This document shows positions 1 to 9,893 of a stretch of 64,000 nt of DNA, piece after piece. Each line of letters begins with the position of its first letter. The stretch's first letter is position 1. The translations under genes were made by a program, and so were the position numbers. Source of the stretch: Staphylococcus hsinchuensis (GTDB lineage Bacteria; Bacillota; Bacilli; Staphylococcales; Staphylococcaceae). The stretch lies in contig NZ_CP128355.1 in NCBI RefSeq assembly GCF_038789205.1, positions 62,001-126,000 on the forward strand, in the 5' to 3' direction. Below the pieces are notes generated by a model, which did no database searches, had not been told where the DNA came from, and saw nothing but the letters and a program-made list of their open reading frames with translations.

Positions 1-269
1 TCGCCCGCTTCACTTAATGCTTCATACGTTTGCTTTTGTTCATCTAAGTTATCAAATGTTAAAATCACATTCGTATTGTCATTACTCCATTCACGTCCAT
101 ATGTACTTGAAATGTGAATAACGATTGTTTCATTTACATGTAATTCAGCATGTAATAAATGACCATTCGTTTCGTTTAATTTCTTTATTTCCCCGCCAAA
201 CGCATTTTTATAAAAATTAACAGCTTCCTCTACATCGTTCACTTTAATAAATGGACTTAATTGAATCAT
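1..269 (-). CDS. VOC/PhnB-like protein (3' part outside window)
   Basis: The reading frame opens with ATG at 269 (MIQLSPFIKVNDVEEAVNFY...) and runs off the left edge, so only about 89 N-terminal residues are visible. The opening beta strand, the 'A..FY..AFGGE' helix start and a later 'HAELHV' strand are typical of the vicinal-oxygen-chelate (glyoxalase/bleomycin-resistance, PhnB-like) fold. Members bind metal or small molecules in very different roles. Nothing visible identifies the substrate. It is divergent from coaW, with about 90 bp between the two starts. Confidence 0.7.
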   Translation of the reverse strand, partial: MIQLSPFIKVNDVEEAVNFYKNAFGGEIKKLNETNGHLLHAELHVNETIVIHISSTYGREWSNDNTNVILTFDNLDEQKQTYEALSEAG

Positions 270-362
270 TTACCTATCGCTCCCTTTACAATTTCGTGTT
301 GATTTTTCTCTATTTTATTATATTATTAGATGTAATGTAAAATCATTCTAGGAGGCTATCAA

Positions 363-1166
363 ATGAAAATTGGTGTCGATGCTGGTGGAACGCTTATTAA
401 AATTGTTAAAGAACAAAATGGTGAACGCCAGTATGAAACTATGCTTACGACTGAAATAGATAAAGTTATCAACTGGTTGAACCAACAACAATGTGAAGAT
501 ATTAACTTAACAGGTGGGCAAGCCGCTTCAATTAGTAGCAAACTTGATTGTGCATCCAATGTTCACGTCGAGTTTGACGCATCATCAAAAGGGTTAGAAA
601 TGTTGTTAAACGAACAAGGTCATCATTTAACTGATTACATATTTGCAAATGTAGGAACAGGGACATCACTACATTATACAGATGGTAAATCTCAGCAACG
701 TGTAGGCGGCGTTGGTACTGGTGGAGGTATGATTCAAGGGTTAGGTTATTTATTAACTGGAATTGATGATTACACACAATTGACGAACCTCGCACAACAA
801 GGCGATCGTGAAATTATAGATTTAAAGGTTAAACATGTATATCAAGGTAGTGAACCACCTATCTCTGGGGATTTAACTGCCGCAAACTTTGGACATGTAT
901 TACATCATTTAGATAAAACTTTCACTGATGCAGATAAATTAGCCTCAGTTATCGGTGTCGTCGGTGAAGTTGTTACGACGATGGCAATTACATTAGCAAG
1001 AGAGTATCAAACGAAAAATGTAGCCTATATCGGTTCATCTTTTAGCAACAACCAATTATTACGTGAAGTCGTTGAAAATTATACAGTGTTACGCGGTTTT
1101 ACACCATACTATATCGAACATGGCGCATTCTCAGGTGCACTAGGCTCTATACATCTATCTAAATAA
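363..1166 (+). CDS. coaW: Type II pantothenate kinase
   Basis: This 267-residue protein catalyses the first step of coenzyme A synthesis, the ATP-dependent phosphorylation of pantothenate, in the cytoplasm. The N-terminal phosphate-binding motif DAGGTLIK is at residues 6-13. Glu70 falls in 'HVEFDA', where the catalytic glutamate of the S. aureus enzyme lies. A glycine-rich segment ([11 protein letters not shown]) follows at about 117-127. This ASKHA-fold type II enzyme is the staphylococcal form and is known to escape CoA feedback inhibition, which suits a genus that uses CoA as a thiol buffer. A strong AGGAGG (350-355) sits 7 bases before the ATG. The gene is monocistronic and ends at a hairpin terminator. 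Confidence 0.95.
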   Translation: MKIGVDAGGTLIKIVKEQNGERQYETMLTTEIDKVINWLNQQQCEDINLTGGQAASISSKLDCASNVHVEFDASSKGLEMLLNEQGHHLTDYIFANVGTGTSLHYTDGKSQQRVGGVGTGGGMIQGLGYLLTGIDDYTQLTNLAQQGDREIIDLKVKHVYQGSEPPISGDLTAANFGHVLHHLDKTFTDADKLASVIGVVGEVVTTMAITLAREYQTKNVAYIGSSFSNNQLLREVVENYTVLRGFTPYYIEHGAFSGALGSIHLSK

Positions 1167-1173
1167 TTAATAT

Positions 1174-1219
1174 AAAAAGCCACCTCACAAGATTAATGAA
1201 ACTTGTAAGGTGGTTTTTC
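1174..1219 (+). terminator. Rho-independent terminator after coaW
   Basis: An inverted repeat (GCCACCTCACAAG / CTTGTAAGGTGG) is followed by TTTTTCT on the plus strand. The A-run on the left arm could also let it stop the convergent minus-strand gene. Confidence 0.85.
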
Positions 1220-1275
1220 TAAATTCCCAAATTCTTTTTGTTTAATTATAGCTTCAAATTACAATCGCTTTTTTA

Positions 1276-1941
1276 TTAAAACGTAAGTTGATCAGCTAAC
1301 TTTTGCGCCGATACTACTGTCCCAATAACGCCTGGTTTCAAATCAATGGCTACTGCTTTATCATCATCTCTTAAGTTATCAAGCCATTCACCGAAAACTT
1401 CGCCTTCAACTTCTATTAAATCACATTCTTCAAAGTCTGCGTTTCGTACTTTTTCAGCTCTACTTTTAATACTCCAAACAGGCATAATTTGTGGACGTTG
1501 ATGTGTTTCATCGCTAATCATAATGAATTGGTTTTGATTTTTGTTAGTTAAACCAAATACTAAATCATCTTTAGCTACATCTTTGACAAACTCTTTCACA
1601 CGAACATTATCTAAATCTGACATAAGTTCATTTGTCGCTTTATAAATATTAATAAATTCCCCGTCATTTTTTGATGTTGGATTCATTAAAATCTCTTCAT
1701 CTTTTGTGAAGAAATCATCTAGCTCATACGTCACAAAGCGATCGACATCTAGTCTTTTAATCTTGTCGACGTCCACATCTTCTTGTTCTAAATATGTTTT
1801 TGCCATTGTTTTGTCTGACCATGCTATAACAACGTTTTTCCCATCACGTTCAACTCGCACGAGCTCTTTAGATTTTACTGCTACATAAAAAACTTCATTC
1901 ACTAAAATATCTTTGAAAAATGAACTTTCTTTGTAAGACAT
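1276..1941 (-). CDS. Duplicated-domain protein of unknown function (possibly DUF2750)
   Basis: A 221-residue acidic soluble protein with no signal peptide or membrane segment. The two halves look like diverged copies of one domain. Residues about 10-105 and about 115-215 each carry a 'VFYVAV/VFGLTN' strand, an aromatic 'W S' turn with a following 'AK/AE' helix, an acidic 'F...L' helix with 'DDFF/GEWLDNL', and a hydrophobic end. The fold resembles the small DUF2750 family found in Firmicutes, but I am not certain of the family name. The start has AGAAGGTG upstream. It stands alone between coaW and the M20/ATP-grasp pair. Its function is unknown. Confidence 0.75.
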   Translation of the reverse strand: MSYKESSFFKDILVNEVFYVAVKSKELVRVERDGKNVVIAWSDKTMAKTYLEQEDVDVDKIKRLDVDRFVTYELDDFFTKDEEILMNPTSKNDGEFINIYKATNELMSDLDNVRVKEFVKDVAKDDLVFGLTNKNQNQFIMISDETHQRPQIMPVWSIKSRAEKVRNADFEECDLIEVEGEVFGEWLDNLRDDDKAVAIDLKPGVIGTVVSAQKLADQLTF

Positions 1942-2081
1942 GTTTACACCTTCTATTCATTTTTAAATTTGCTTACATTGAAAATATAAACGACACAACT
2001 ATACGCGTCAATTAGTGATTTACTGTATTCATTTATTTTTTAAATTACTTTAATTGTTAATTATTTACAATTAAATAGATA

Positions 2082-3284
2082 TTATTTGTTATTTGCATTT
2101 AATTCTTTTAAAAATTGTCTTTCTAACTTTTCTACCTCTGCTTGATTTTCAGCATGCCATATACAACCAAAACGCGATTTAACATCATCATCTTTATACC
2201 AATCACCGTCATAATAAGACAGAGGTAACAATACACCTCGTGCGACATATTTCTTTATTGTATTGAAGAAATGCGTGTTATCACAAGGTGCGATATAACT
2301 GTAAAACTTATGGAAACCTTGAGTTAATAACGGCTCTAATAAGAGCATACTCGTTGAACCATTTTGTCTGAAATTTAAATCGATTGCAAAGATATCCCCA
2401 TTTTTATCTAATAGCAAGTCAAAGCCTGCAACACCAAAGTAACCTTTAGAAACGCCAATTTCCATAATTTCTCTACCAGCTTGAATAACTTTTTCAGGAA
2501 CATCTATAGAATTGTGATTGCCGTTATAATGTCCATATTTGTCAGTGAGTTGCTCAGAAGTTCCGATGTATTGTATGCCTCTTTGCTCAGAGTATGCAAA
2601 TTGTACACAGTAATTTGCTACCGCTTCAATCATTTGTTCAATAATCATCGTTTGGGTTGCATCTTCAGCTTTCTTAATACGTGCTTTAGCCTTTGCTAAA
2701 TCTGTGTTGTTGTAACAAATCATCACACCATAACCACCTGCTGTTGGTAATTCATCGCCAGGTTTTAAAACGAAAGGAAAGTCCCATTCCTTAATTTTTG
2801 TTTCGAATTCCTCCATCTTTACGATTTCTCTTTTAGGTAATTGCTTAAAATTCGTCCACTCTGGTATGCGTGATTTATTATTTAACGCAACAAAAATGTC
2901 CTTGTCTAATGCGTAATGTTTTTTATTCACGACCGATTCTTCATGTATATATTGGAAATATATTTTTTTATTTTGAGTGTGTGCAATATCTTTAAGCAAA
3001 CGTTCATATGTTTGTCGATCTTCAAATGAATAAATATTTTCAGGCATATCTTTACCTATCATTTCAAATAATTGTTGGATTTTATCTGTCACACTTGCTT
3101 TATGCACAATGACGGGTAGTTGGTTTGCAATGATTAATTCACGTGCTGTTAAAAAATTAGACTGATGTTCCTCAGCTTCCAACCATGGATTCGCTAAATA
3201 AGACGGACGAGAAGAATAAACTACATTTGAATCATACAAATCACTCAATGATAATTTTGGTTGTAGTGTTTTAGGGCTACTCAT
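2082..3284 (-). CDS. ATP-grasp ligase-like protein
   Basis: A 400-residue protein with an ATP-grasp fold. The central lysine segment is FPFVLKPGDELPTAGGYGV (about residues 174-192). An 'IIEQMIE' strand follows, and the metal-binding end is 'FDLLLDKNGDIFAIDLNFR', with Asp and Asn as the expected Mg-ATP ligands. ATP-grasp enzymes join a carboxylate to an amine or thiol through an acyl phosphate. The substrate here cannot be read from the sequence. Its ATG overlaps the stop of the upstream M20 amidohydrolase by 4 bases (ATGA), with the RBS GGAG inside that gene, so the two are translationally coupled and probably act on related amide bonds. It is the last gene of this two-gene operon. Confidence 0.85.
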   Translation of the reverse strand: MSSPKTLQPKLSLSDLYDSNVVYSSRPSYLANPWLEAEEHQSNFLTARELIIANQLPVIVHKASVTDKIQQLFEMIGKDMPENIYSFEDRQTYERLLKDIAHTQNKKIYFQYIHEESVVNKKHYALDKDIFVALNNKSRIPEWTNFKQLPKREIVKMEEFETKIKEWDFPFVLKPGDELPTAGGYGVMICYNNTDLAKAKARIKKAEDATQTMIIEQMIEAVANYCVQFAYSEQRGIQYIGTSEQLTDKYGHYNGNHNSIDVPEKVIQAGREIMEIGVSKGYFGVAGFDLLLDKNGDIFAIDLNFRQNGSTSMLLLEPLLTQGFHKFYSYIAPCDNTHFFNTIKKYVARGVLLPLSYYDGDWYKDDDVKSRFGCIWHAENQAEVEKLERQFLKELNANNK

Positions 3285-4465
3285 TTTTTGTGCTCCTTCG
3301 TATATTTATATTGATCGACAATTTCATCGAACAATGGTTTATTTATTATTAGTTCAAGACCCATTAATGCCAGTATTTTTGAACCTCTGATTAATGCTTG
3401 ATCTCCTTGATGACTTGCTGCAGCTTCACGGAACCTATGTGTGTGACCTACTAAATTTCTAGAACCTATTTTGATATGCGGATGAATTGTTGGAACAACA
3501 TGACTTACATTACCTGTATCCGTTGAGCCATAACCAAAGTCATCATGACTTACATTTTCACCTAAGTCAGTCGCAAATTTTTCGAATAGTTCATCCAGTT
3601 TAGGTGTTTTAATAAATTCGTTGACTCCATTTTGAATAGGACCAAATTCGTAATCACAACCGGTTTGAATCGCTGCACCTTTGGCGATTTGACTTACTTT
3701 CGTTGTTAAAATATCTAACGCTTTACGCGATGTTGCTCTAGTATAAAAACGTGCATGTGTATAATCAGGAATAATATTTGCTGCTTGACCACCATCCAAT
3801 ATTACGCCGTGAACACGTTCAGTGCGTTTAATATGCTGTCGTAGTTGGGCAACACCATTAAAGTACGAAATCATTGCATCTAATGCGTTTTTTGCTTCAT
3901 CCGCATTTTCAGAAGCATGTGCGCTCTTACCATAAAATTTAATATCTAACACATCTACAGCTAATGTATTGATAGTAGGATAAGTTTCATTACCTGGATG
4001 TACCATTAAAGCGATATCCAAGTCGTCAATGACCCCTTCTTTAACATATGATGCTTTGGCACTCCCATTTTCACCGCCTTCTTCTGCTGGGCAACCTAAG
4101 ACAATGACTTCACCACCGATTTGGTCTATATGTTGTTTTAAAGCTATACCTGCTAATACACTCGCAGTTCCTATAATATTGTGGCCACATGCATGTCCTA
4201 AACCAGGTAAAGCATCATATTCAGCTAAATAACCAATAGTTGGCCCCGGTAGTTCAGAATCATAACGCGCTATAAAACCTGTTCCGTGACCAGCAATATC
4301 TGTTTCAACTTTAAAATCTTGCTCTATTAATTGATCAATTAATGTACGTGATGCAAATATTTCTTCGTTACCTAACTCTGGACGTTGATGAATTAAATGA
4401 CTAATATCAATATATTTATGTTTTTCACTTTCTATATAATCTAAAATACTTTGTTTTTCATTCAT
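3281..4465 (-). CDS. M20-family metal-dependent amidohydrolase
   Basis: A zinc/manganese aminoacylase or dipeptidase of the M20D type, related to AbgB, HipO and mammalian PM20D2. Visible metal-site motifs are 'AEYDALPGLGHACGHN', which supplies the His and Cys/His ligands, 'PAEEGGENGSAK' with the catalytic Glu pair, and a later 'VHPGN'. The open frame extends to a TTG at 4489, but that codon lies on the GGGGAGG ribosome-binding site (4479-4485). I therefore start at the ATG at 4465, giving 394 residues, although the 13-base spacing is long. Its stop overlaps the ATP-grasp gene start, which suggests that one enzyme makes and the other breaks an amide or peptide bond. Confidence 0.85.
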   Translation of the reverse strand: MNEKQSILDYIESEKHKYIDISHLIHQRPELGNEEIFASRTLIDQLIEQDFKVETDIAGHGTGFIARYDSELPGPTIGYLAEYDALPGLGHACGHNIIGTASVLAGIALKQHIDQIGGEVIVLGCPAEEGGENGSAKASYVKEGVIDDLDIALMVHPGNETYPTINTLAVDVLDIKFYGKSAHASENADEAKNALDAMISYFNGVAQLRQHIKRTERVHGVILDGGQAANIIPDYTHARFYTRATSRKALDILTTKVSQIAKGAAIQTGCDYEFGPIQNGVNEFIKTPKLDELFEKFATDLGENVSHDDFGYGSTDTGNVSHVVPTIHPHIKIGSRNLVGHTHRFREAAASHQGDQALIRGSKILALMGLELIINKPLFDEIVDQYKYTKEHKK

Positions 4466-4733
4466 ATTTGCAAAACTGCCTCCCCACAATCATACAACTT
4501 CTGTTACATCAATCGCTTTTACTTAATTTCCCTATATTTTTTGTATGAATTATACATATAATTTTTGTGATTACCATTTATTTTATACGGTGAAGTTCAA
4601 TCTGTCATTAATTTTTCAGAAATTTTAAAATTTTAATACTAATATACATATCATATCGACATTGTTGTGAAATTGTAAATAATTCATATGCTTGTTACAA
4701 TTATGGTAATTAAATGACTAGGAGGATATTGTT

Positions 4734-5204
4734 ATGCCAAAAATGAATGTTGAAAGTTTTAATTTAGACCATACAAAAGTAGTTGCACCGTTTGTACGTC
4801 TAGCTGGGAAAATGGAAGGTGCAAATGGAGATGTTATTCATAAATACGATATCCGTTTCAAACAGCCAAATAAAGAACATATGGAAATGCCTGGATTACA
4901 TTCTTTAGAGCATTTAATGGCTGAAAATATTAGAAACCATTCAGATAAAATTGTAGATATTAGCCCTATGGGTTGCCAAACAGGTTTTTATGTATCTTTC
5001 ATTAACCATGATGATTATGAAGATGTGTTAAATATAATTGAACAAACTTTACAAGATGTCTTAAATGCAGAAGAAGTACCAGCTTGTAATGAAGTTCAAT
5101 GTGGATGGGCAGCAAGTCATTCATTAGAAGGTGCAAAAGAAATCGCACAAGCTTTCTTAGATAAAAAAGCACAATGGGACGACATTTACGGCGAAGGTAA
5201 ATAA
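4734..5204 (+). CDS. luxS: S-ribosylhomocysteine lyase LuxS
   Basis: A 156-residue cytoplasmic metalloenzyme. It cleaves S-ribosylhomocysteine to homocysteine and the autoinducer-2 precursor DPD, closing the activated methyl cycle. The metal ligands are visible: His56 and His60 in HSLEH, and Cys123 in 'EVQCGWA'. The catalytic Glu59 is in the same HSLEH, and the catalytic Cys81 is in 'GCQTGFY'. Length and order match the family. RBS AGGAGG sits 9 bases before the ATG. The gene is monocistronic, with a long AT-rich upstream region (4490-4733) and a strong terminator. No pfs or sahH homologue is adjacent. Confidence 0.97.
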   Translation: MPKMNVESFNLDHTKVVAPFVRLAGKMEGANGDVIHKYDIRFKQPNKEHMEMPGLHSLEHLMAENIRNHSDKIVDISPMGCQTGFYVSFINHDDYEDVLNIIEQTLQDVLNAEEVPACNEVQCGWAASHSLEGAKEIAQAFLDKKAQWDDIYGEGK

Positions 5205-5228
5205 TAACTTATATCACAATATTTAAAA

Positions 5229-5271
5229 GCCCCACTGATAGATTTCAATAAATACTATCAGTGGGGTTTAT
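5229..5271 (+). terminator. Terminator after luxS
   Basis: A 12-bp perfect stem, CCCCACTGATAG (5230-5241) and CTATCAGTGGGG (5255-5266), is followed by TTTATTTTT. Confidence 0.88.
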
Positions 5272-5301
5272 TTTTATAGCATTTTCCCATAGAAAAAATA
5301 A

Positions 5302-5655
5302 TTATAATTTATGAATTATTCTAATTAATACAAATTGTAATGGTAACCTCGCATATAATAACCACGCAGGTAATTGCTTACCACCTAAAGGTATATTTTT
5401 TCGTGCCATATATACATTTGCAGGTAATACTGCCCATAGAAATGCACTTATTGCTCTTTTTAAACAAGTTGTAGGGCGTTGTTTTATCAATAATCCCCCG
5501 AAGATGATTTCAATTACACCTGTGATGAGTACCGCTGTTTTACGTAAAGGTAAATAGTCAGGAACAATCTTTCTAAAGCTAGGTTCATCTTTAAAATGTA
5601 ACACCCCTGCTATCGTAAACATTAAGCCGAGCAATATTCTAATTAAATGTTTCAC
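5302..5655 (-). CDS. DoxX-family membrane protein
   Basis: A 117-residue integral membrane protein with about four hydrophobic helices (residues about 3-20, 43-60, 66-85 and 96-114). The '[14 protein letters not shown]' opening and 'R.IVPDYLP' loop are typical of DoxX/DoxD-like small membrane proteins. Their function is poorly defined; some are linked to redox or thiosulfate chemistry. Translation starts at GTG in the GTGA overlap with the deoB stop, so it is coupled to the deoxynucleoside operon as its last gene. No link to nucleoside catabolism is known. Confidence 0.7.
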   Translation of the reverse strand: MKHLIRILLGLMFTIAGVLHFKDEPSFRKIVPDYLPLRKTAVLITGVIEIIFGGLLIKQRPTTCLKRAISAFLWAVLPANVYMARKNIPLGGKQLPAWLLYARLPLQFVLIRIIHKL

Positions 5656-6839
5656 TTTTCAATACCCATTTCCTTTAAGTAACTTCTACCAAACTTTGGT
5701 AATGGTACATCAAAGTTATCTGCAATTGTGGCACCAATAGAACTGAATGTATTATCTGTTGTTAAGCCATGATATTCATTAATCTTAGGGCTGAACATTA
5801 ACACTGGAATATATTCACGTGTATGATCTGTTCCTTCTGCTGTTGGATCATTACCGTGATCGGCTGTAATAATTACGAGATCGTCCTCTTGTAAGTGATC
5901 TATTAATTCTGGTAAACGCTCATCAAAGTCTTTAAGTGCTTGTGCATAACCTGCTTTATCTCTACGGTGTCCATATTGCGCATCAAAATCAACAAGATTT
6001 AAAAAGCTTAAGCCTTTAAAATCTCGTTTGACAGTATCGATTAATTTATCCATACCGTCCATGTTATTTTTAGTACGAACCGCTTCAGTAATACCTTCTC
6101 CATCATAAATATCATTAATCTTACCTAAAGCAATCACATCATAATCATGATCTTTAAGTTCATTCATGACCGTTCTACCGAAAGGCTTTAATGCATAATC
6201 ATGACGGTTTGGTGTACGTGTAAAGTTACCAGGTTCCCCGACATAAGGGCGTGCAATAATACGACCAATTAAATATTCTGGATCTTTCGTTAGTTCTCGA
6301 ACCTTTTCACATATATCATATAATTCTTCTAAAGGTATAATATCTTCATGCGCTGCAATCTGTAATACTGGATCAGCAGAAGTGTAGACGATTAAATCAC
6401 CTGTTTTCATTTGATGTTCGCCCCACTCATCAATGATCTGAGTACCAGAGGCCGGTCGATTCGCTACGACCTTTCTTCCTGTAATGCTTTCAATTTCTTT
6501 AACTAATTTCTCAGGAAAACCTTCAGGATACACTTTAAATGGTTGCATGATATTTAATCCCATTATTTCCCAATGACCTGTCATCGTATCTTTACCTACA
6601 GAAGCTTCACTCATTTTCGTGTAAAACGCATGAGGTGTATCTACTTGTTCTATGACAGGAAGTGGCTCTATATTACCTAGGCCTAGATTTTGTAAGTTTG
6701 GTAATGATTGTTCAAAACCTTCTAACGTATGCTTTAATGTATGACTTCCTTCATCATTAAACGCTTTCGCATCAGGCCCTTCACCTATTCCTACTGAATC
6801 CATTACGATTAAATGTACTCTATTAAATGGTTGAGTCAT
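5652..6839 (-). CDS. deoB: Phosphopentomutase
   Basis: Interconverts (deoxy)ribose-1-phosphate and -5-phosphate, linking nucleoside phosphorolysis to DeoC and the pentose phosphate pathway. It is an alkaline-phosphatase-superfamily metalloenzyme. '[17 protein letters not shown]' gives the first metal Asp, '[10 protein letters not shown]' carries the phosphorylated Thr, and 'ITADHGNDP' and '[10 protein letters not shown]' give the second metal site. The frame can extend to a GTG at 6848, but GGAG lies 8 bases before the ATG at 6839 (MTQPFNR...), so I start there (395 residues, close to the usual about 390). It sits 11 bases after pdp in a deoC-pdp-deoB-doxX operon. Confidence 0.95.
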   Translation of the reverse strand: MTQPFNRVHLIVMDSVGIGEGPDAKAFNDEGSHTLKHTLEGFEQSLPNLQNLGLGNIEPLPVIEQVDTPHAFYTKMSEASVGKDTMTGHWEIMGLNIMQPFKVYPEGFPEKLVKEIESITGRKVVANRPASGTQIIDEWGEHQMKTGDLIVYTSADPVLQIAAHEDIIPLEELYDICEKVRELTKDPEYLIGRIIARPYVGEPGNFTRTPNRHDYALKPFGRTVMNELKDHDYDVIALGKINDIYDGEGITEAVRTKNNMDGMDKLIDTVKRDFKGLSFLNLVDFDAQYGHRRDKAGYAQALKDFDERLPELIDHLQEDDLVIITADHGNDPTAEGTDHTREYIPVLMFSPKINEYHGLTTDNTFSSIGATIADNFDVPLPKFGRSYLKEMGIEK

Positions 6840-6850
6840 TTGATTCACTC

Positions 6851-8152
6851 CTATTCTGTTATCACTTTATGAATCAATGGTAATGTTTGTCCTGATTCAC
6901 TTATCGTGATATTGTCATATAATTTCTCTTTGACTTGCTCAATATCCTGTGAATTGCTATGGATTGTTAATAAGGATTCACCTTGTTGTACTTTGTCTCC
7001 TACCTTTTTATGCAAAATGAGACCCACACTTAAATCAATCTCATCATCTTTTGTTTGACGTCCAGCACCTAACATCATTGATGCAACACCAATTTCATTG
7101 GCAATCATTTCAGTTACGATGCCTGAAGTCTGTGCTGGAAGTTCTATTTGATATTGTGCCTGAGGTAGTTTAGATGTATCTTCAACGACCGAACCGTCGC
7201 CACCTTGATTTTCTAAAAATACTTTAAAACGGTCTAACGCCGAACCATCATCAATCGCTTTTTGTAAAATTTGTTTAGCTTCGTCTATACTTTCAGCTTT
7301 ACCACCAAATACAACCATTTGAGCACCTAAAGTTAGTACGAGTTCTGTGAGATCTTCTGGACCCCGACCTTGTAATGTTTCGATGGCTTCTTTCACTTCT
7401 AGTGCATTACCAATAGCGTAGCCAAGCGGTTGACTCATATCTGAAATAATAGCCATCGTTTTTCTACCTACGTTATTTCCTATTCGCACCATAGCATGTG
7501 CCAACGCTTCAGCCTCTTCAATTGTCTTCATAAAAGCCCCATTACCTGTTTTAACATCTAGCACAATAGCATCTGCGCCAGCAGCTATTTTCTTACTCAT
7601 AATGGATGAAGCAATTAACGGTATGGAATTAACAGTTCCTGTAACATCACGTAAACTATAGAGCTTTTTATCTGCTGGTGTTAAATTTCCAGTTTGACCA
7701 ATTACTGCTAATTTATCTTCATTTACCAGTTTAATAAACTGATCTTCTTCTATTTCAACATGAAAACCTGAAACTGATTCTAATTTATCAATCGTACCAC
7801 CCGTATGACCGAGACCTCGCCCGCTCATCTTAGCTACTGGAACGCCAACAGAAGCTACTAATGGTGCTAATACTAATGTCGTTGTATCGCCCACACCTCC
7901 TGTTGAATGTTTATCTACTTTAATTCCTTCAATACGTGAAAGATTAATGACATCACCCGATTGAACCATAGCCATTGTTAGTGCTGCACGTTCTTCATCG
8001 TTCATATCTTGGAAAAATATCGCCATCGCTAAACTGGATGCTTGATAGTCAGGTATCTCACCCTTCGTATAGCCTTTGATAAAAAATTCAATTTCTGATG
8101 TCGTTAAAGCTTCTCCATTGCGTTTTTTCTCAATTAAATCAACCATTCGCAT
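6851..8152 (-). CDS. pdp: Pyrimidine-nucleoside phosphorylase
   Basis: A 433-residue homodimeric enzyme that phosphorolyses uridine, thymidine and deoxyuridine to the base and (deoxy)ribose-1-phosphate. The family signature is visible around '[17 protein letters not shown]' (about 110-126), preceded by the phosphate site '[13 protein letters not shown]' (about 81-93). '[12 protein letters not shown]' follows. The C-terminal domain ends in a biotinyl-like hammerhead fold. AGGAGG (8162-8167 on the minus strand) precedes the ATG at 8152. It is second in the operon after deoC (69-bp gap). With DeoB and DeoC it converts pyrimidine deoxynucleosides to glyceraldehyde-3-phosphate and acetaldehyde. 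Confidence 0.96.
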   Translation of the reverse strand: MRMVDLIEKKRNGEALTTSEIEFFIKGYTKGEIPDYQASSLAMAIFFQDMNDEERAALTMAMVQSGDVINLSRIEGIKVDKHSTGGVGDTTTLVLAPLVASVGVPVAKMSGRGLGHTGGTIDKLESVSGFHVEIEEDQFIKLVNEDKLAVIGQTGNLTPADKKLYSLRDVTGTVNSIPLIASSIMSKKIAAGADAIVLDVKTGNGAFMKTIEEAEALAHAMVRIGNNVGRKTMAIISDMSQPLGYAIGNALEVKEAIETLQGRGPEDLTELVLTLGAQMVVFGGKAESIDEAKQILQKAIDDGSALDRFKVFLENQGGDGSVVEDTSKLPQAQYQIELPAQTSGIVTEMIANEIGVASMMLGAGRQTKDDEIDLSVGLILHKKVGDKVQQGESLLTIHSNSQDIEQVKEKLYDNITISESGQTLPLIHKVITE

Positions 8153-8221
8153 AAGTTACGACCTCCTATGTCTTTGACTTAAAACACTTATGCATATTAC
8201 TGCTTATCAAATATTTATTTC

Positions 8222-8884
8222 TTAATAATCTGAATTACTTTCCAAACCTTGGATGATTTGTACGCCTGCGCTTGCACCAATTCTTGTAGCGCCTGCCTCT
8301 AACATTTTATTGAAATCTTCTAAGTTTCTTACTCCACCAGAAGCTTTGACTTCTAAATCATCACCTACAGTTTCTTTCATAAGTTTAACGTCTTCAGCTG
8401 TGGCACCACCGCCAGCAAAACCAGTTGAAGTTTTAACGAAATGTGCACCTGCTGCTTTACTCAATTCACTCGCTTTAACCTTTTCCTCATCAGTTAATAG
8501 ACATGTTTCTATAATTACTTTAACTGTATGTTGTTGAGCAGCCTTTACAACAGCTTCGATATCAGATTGAACATCATCATAATTGCCATCTTTAAGTGCA
8601 CCGATATTGATTACCATATCGATTTCTGATGCGCCATTTTTGATTGCATTTTCCGTTTCAAAACGCTTAACTTCAGTTGTCGTAGCACCTAATGGAAAGC
8701 CGATCACTGTACATACCAATACATCACTATCTTGTAACTTTTCAGCAGCATATGCCACATGGCTCGGATTTAAGCATACTGATTTAAAGTGATACTGTTT
8801 CGCTTCTTCGATAATCTTATCCACCTGTTCTCTTGTAGAATCAGGTTTTAATAAAGTGTGATCGATATATTGTGCATAGTTCAT
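8222..8884 (-). CDS. deoC: Deoxyribose-phosphate aldolase
   Basis: A 220-residue class I aldolase that splits 2-deoxyribose-5-phosphate into acetaldehyde and glyceraldehyde-3-phosphate. It is a TIM barrel. The Schiff-base lysine is Lys151 in 'HFVKTSTGF'. The proton-relay residues Asp89 ('EIDMVINI') and Lys180 ('EVKASGG') are also present. Start ATG has AGGAGGATGCATT upstream. It is the first gene of deoC-pdp-deoB-doxX. The purine phosphorylase deoD is divergently transcribed, so the two catabolic branches share one 150-190 bp intergenic region and may be co-regulated. Confidence 0.96.
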   Translation of the reverse strand: MNYAQYIDHTLLKPDSTREQVDKIIEEAKQYHFKSVCLNPSHVAYAAEKLQDSDVLVCTVIGFPLGATTTEVKRFETENAIKNGASEIDMVINIGALKDGNYDDVQSDIEAVVKAAQQHTVKVIIETCLLTDEEKVKASELSKAAGAHFVKTSTGFAGGGATAEDVKLMKETVGDDLEVKASGGVRNLEDFNKMLEAGATRIGASAGVQIIQGLESNSDY

Positions 8885-8927
8885 AATGCATCCTCCTAAA
8901 AATTATTTGACTCATTTAAATATGGGA

Positions 8928-8996
8928 CAGAACTGAAATTATTCCATAACGTTCACACACGTCTCTAGATAAAACGCATGCCCTTTTCTCCTATAC
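8928..8996. repeat. Staphylococcal intergenic repeat fragment (deoC/deoD)
   Basis: The text 'tatgggacagaactgaaattattcc' and what follows resembles the start of the 'tgggacagaaatt' intergenic elements also seen here near 43.37 kb and 61.05 kb. It lies between the divergent deoC and deoD genes. The boundaries are approximate, and it is the weakest match of the set. Confidence 0.4.
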
Positions 8997-9068
8997 TACA
9001 AAAATTCGCAAAAATAATAAACAAATGTTATCTTTATTTTGATAAAGAATTTAAAGGAGAAGATGACT

Positions 9069-9779
9069 ATGACAAACGGTACACCTCATATTCAACCTAA
9101 AGAGTCAAAAATTGCCAAAACGGTATTAATGCCTGGCGATCCGCTACGTGCCAAATACATTGCTGACAATTATTTAGAAGATGTTGAGCAATTTAACGAA
9201 GTAAGAAATATGTTTGGTTATACTGGTACATATAAAGGTAAGGAAATCTCAGTAATGGGCTCAGGCATGGGTATACCGAGCATCGGTATTTATTCATATG
9301 AGCTATATAATTTCTTTGATGTTGAAACAATTATTCGTATTGGTTCATGCGGAGCTTTACAAGAAAATGTTAATTTATATGACATTATTATTGCTCAAGG
9401 AGCTTCAACAAATTCAAATTATGTAGAACAATTCAATATTCCAGGTCATTATGCACCGTTAGCTGACTTTGATTTAATGTTAAAAGCTAAACAAAAAGCA
9501 GACGAAATTGGTGCTACAACACACGTTGGTAATATTTTATCTTCAGATACTTTCTATAATGCAGATGAAACATTTAACGACCAATGGCGTCGTATGGGAA
9601 TTTTAGGTATAGAAATGGAGTCAGCTGGTTTATATTTAAATGCAACTTATGCTAATAAAAAGGCATTAGGCGTATTTACTGTAAGTGATCATATATTAAG
9701 AGATGAAGCTACAACACCAGAAGAACGTCAAAATGCATTTACTCAAATGATGGAAATTGCATTAGAAATTGCTGAATAA
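9069..9779 (+). CDS. deoD: Purine nucleoside phosphorylase (DeoD type)
   Basis: A 236-residue trimer-of-dimers (hexameric) PNP that phosphorolyses purine (deoxy)nucleosides. Family features are 'VLMPGDPLRAKYIA' (phosphate site with Arg), 'MGSGMGIPSIGIYSYELY', 'RIGSCGALQ', 'GILGIEMESAGLY' (ribose-binding Met-Glu) and 'TVSDHI' with the catalytic Asp. The open frame reaches 9039, and there are in-frame ATGs at 9063 and 9069. AAAGGAG at 9053-9059 is only 3 bases from the first and 9 from the second, so 9069 is chosen. It is divergent from deoC and ends at an excellent terminator. Confidence 0.95.
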   Translation: MTNGTPHIQPKESKIAKTVLMPGDPLRAKYIADNYLEDVEQFNEVRNMFGYTGTYKGKEISVMGSGMGIPSIGIYSYELYNFFDVETIIRIGSCGALQENVNLYDIIIAQGASTNSNYVEQFNIPGHYAPLADFDLMLKAKQKADEIGATTHVGNILSSDTFYNADETFNDQWRRMGILGIEMESAGLYLNATYANKKALGVFTVSDHILRDEATTPEERQNAFTQMMEIALEIAE

Positions 9780-9791
9780 GTTAACATTACT

Positions 9792-9842
9792 AGAGCCCTT
9801 CAAAAGTCTACTCATAGAATAGACTTTTGAAGGGCTCATTTT
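9792..9842 (+). terminator. Terminator after deoD
   Basis: Perfect 18-bp stem (9793-9810 with 9820-9837, arm GAGCCCTTCAAAAGTCTA), a 9-base loop, then ATTTTATTT. It is the strongest hairpin in the window. Confidence 0.92.
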
Positions 9843-9893
9843 ATTTGTTATATATTAATTCCTCAAAGGCTGAGGTACTCTATTTAACATTTC

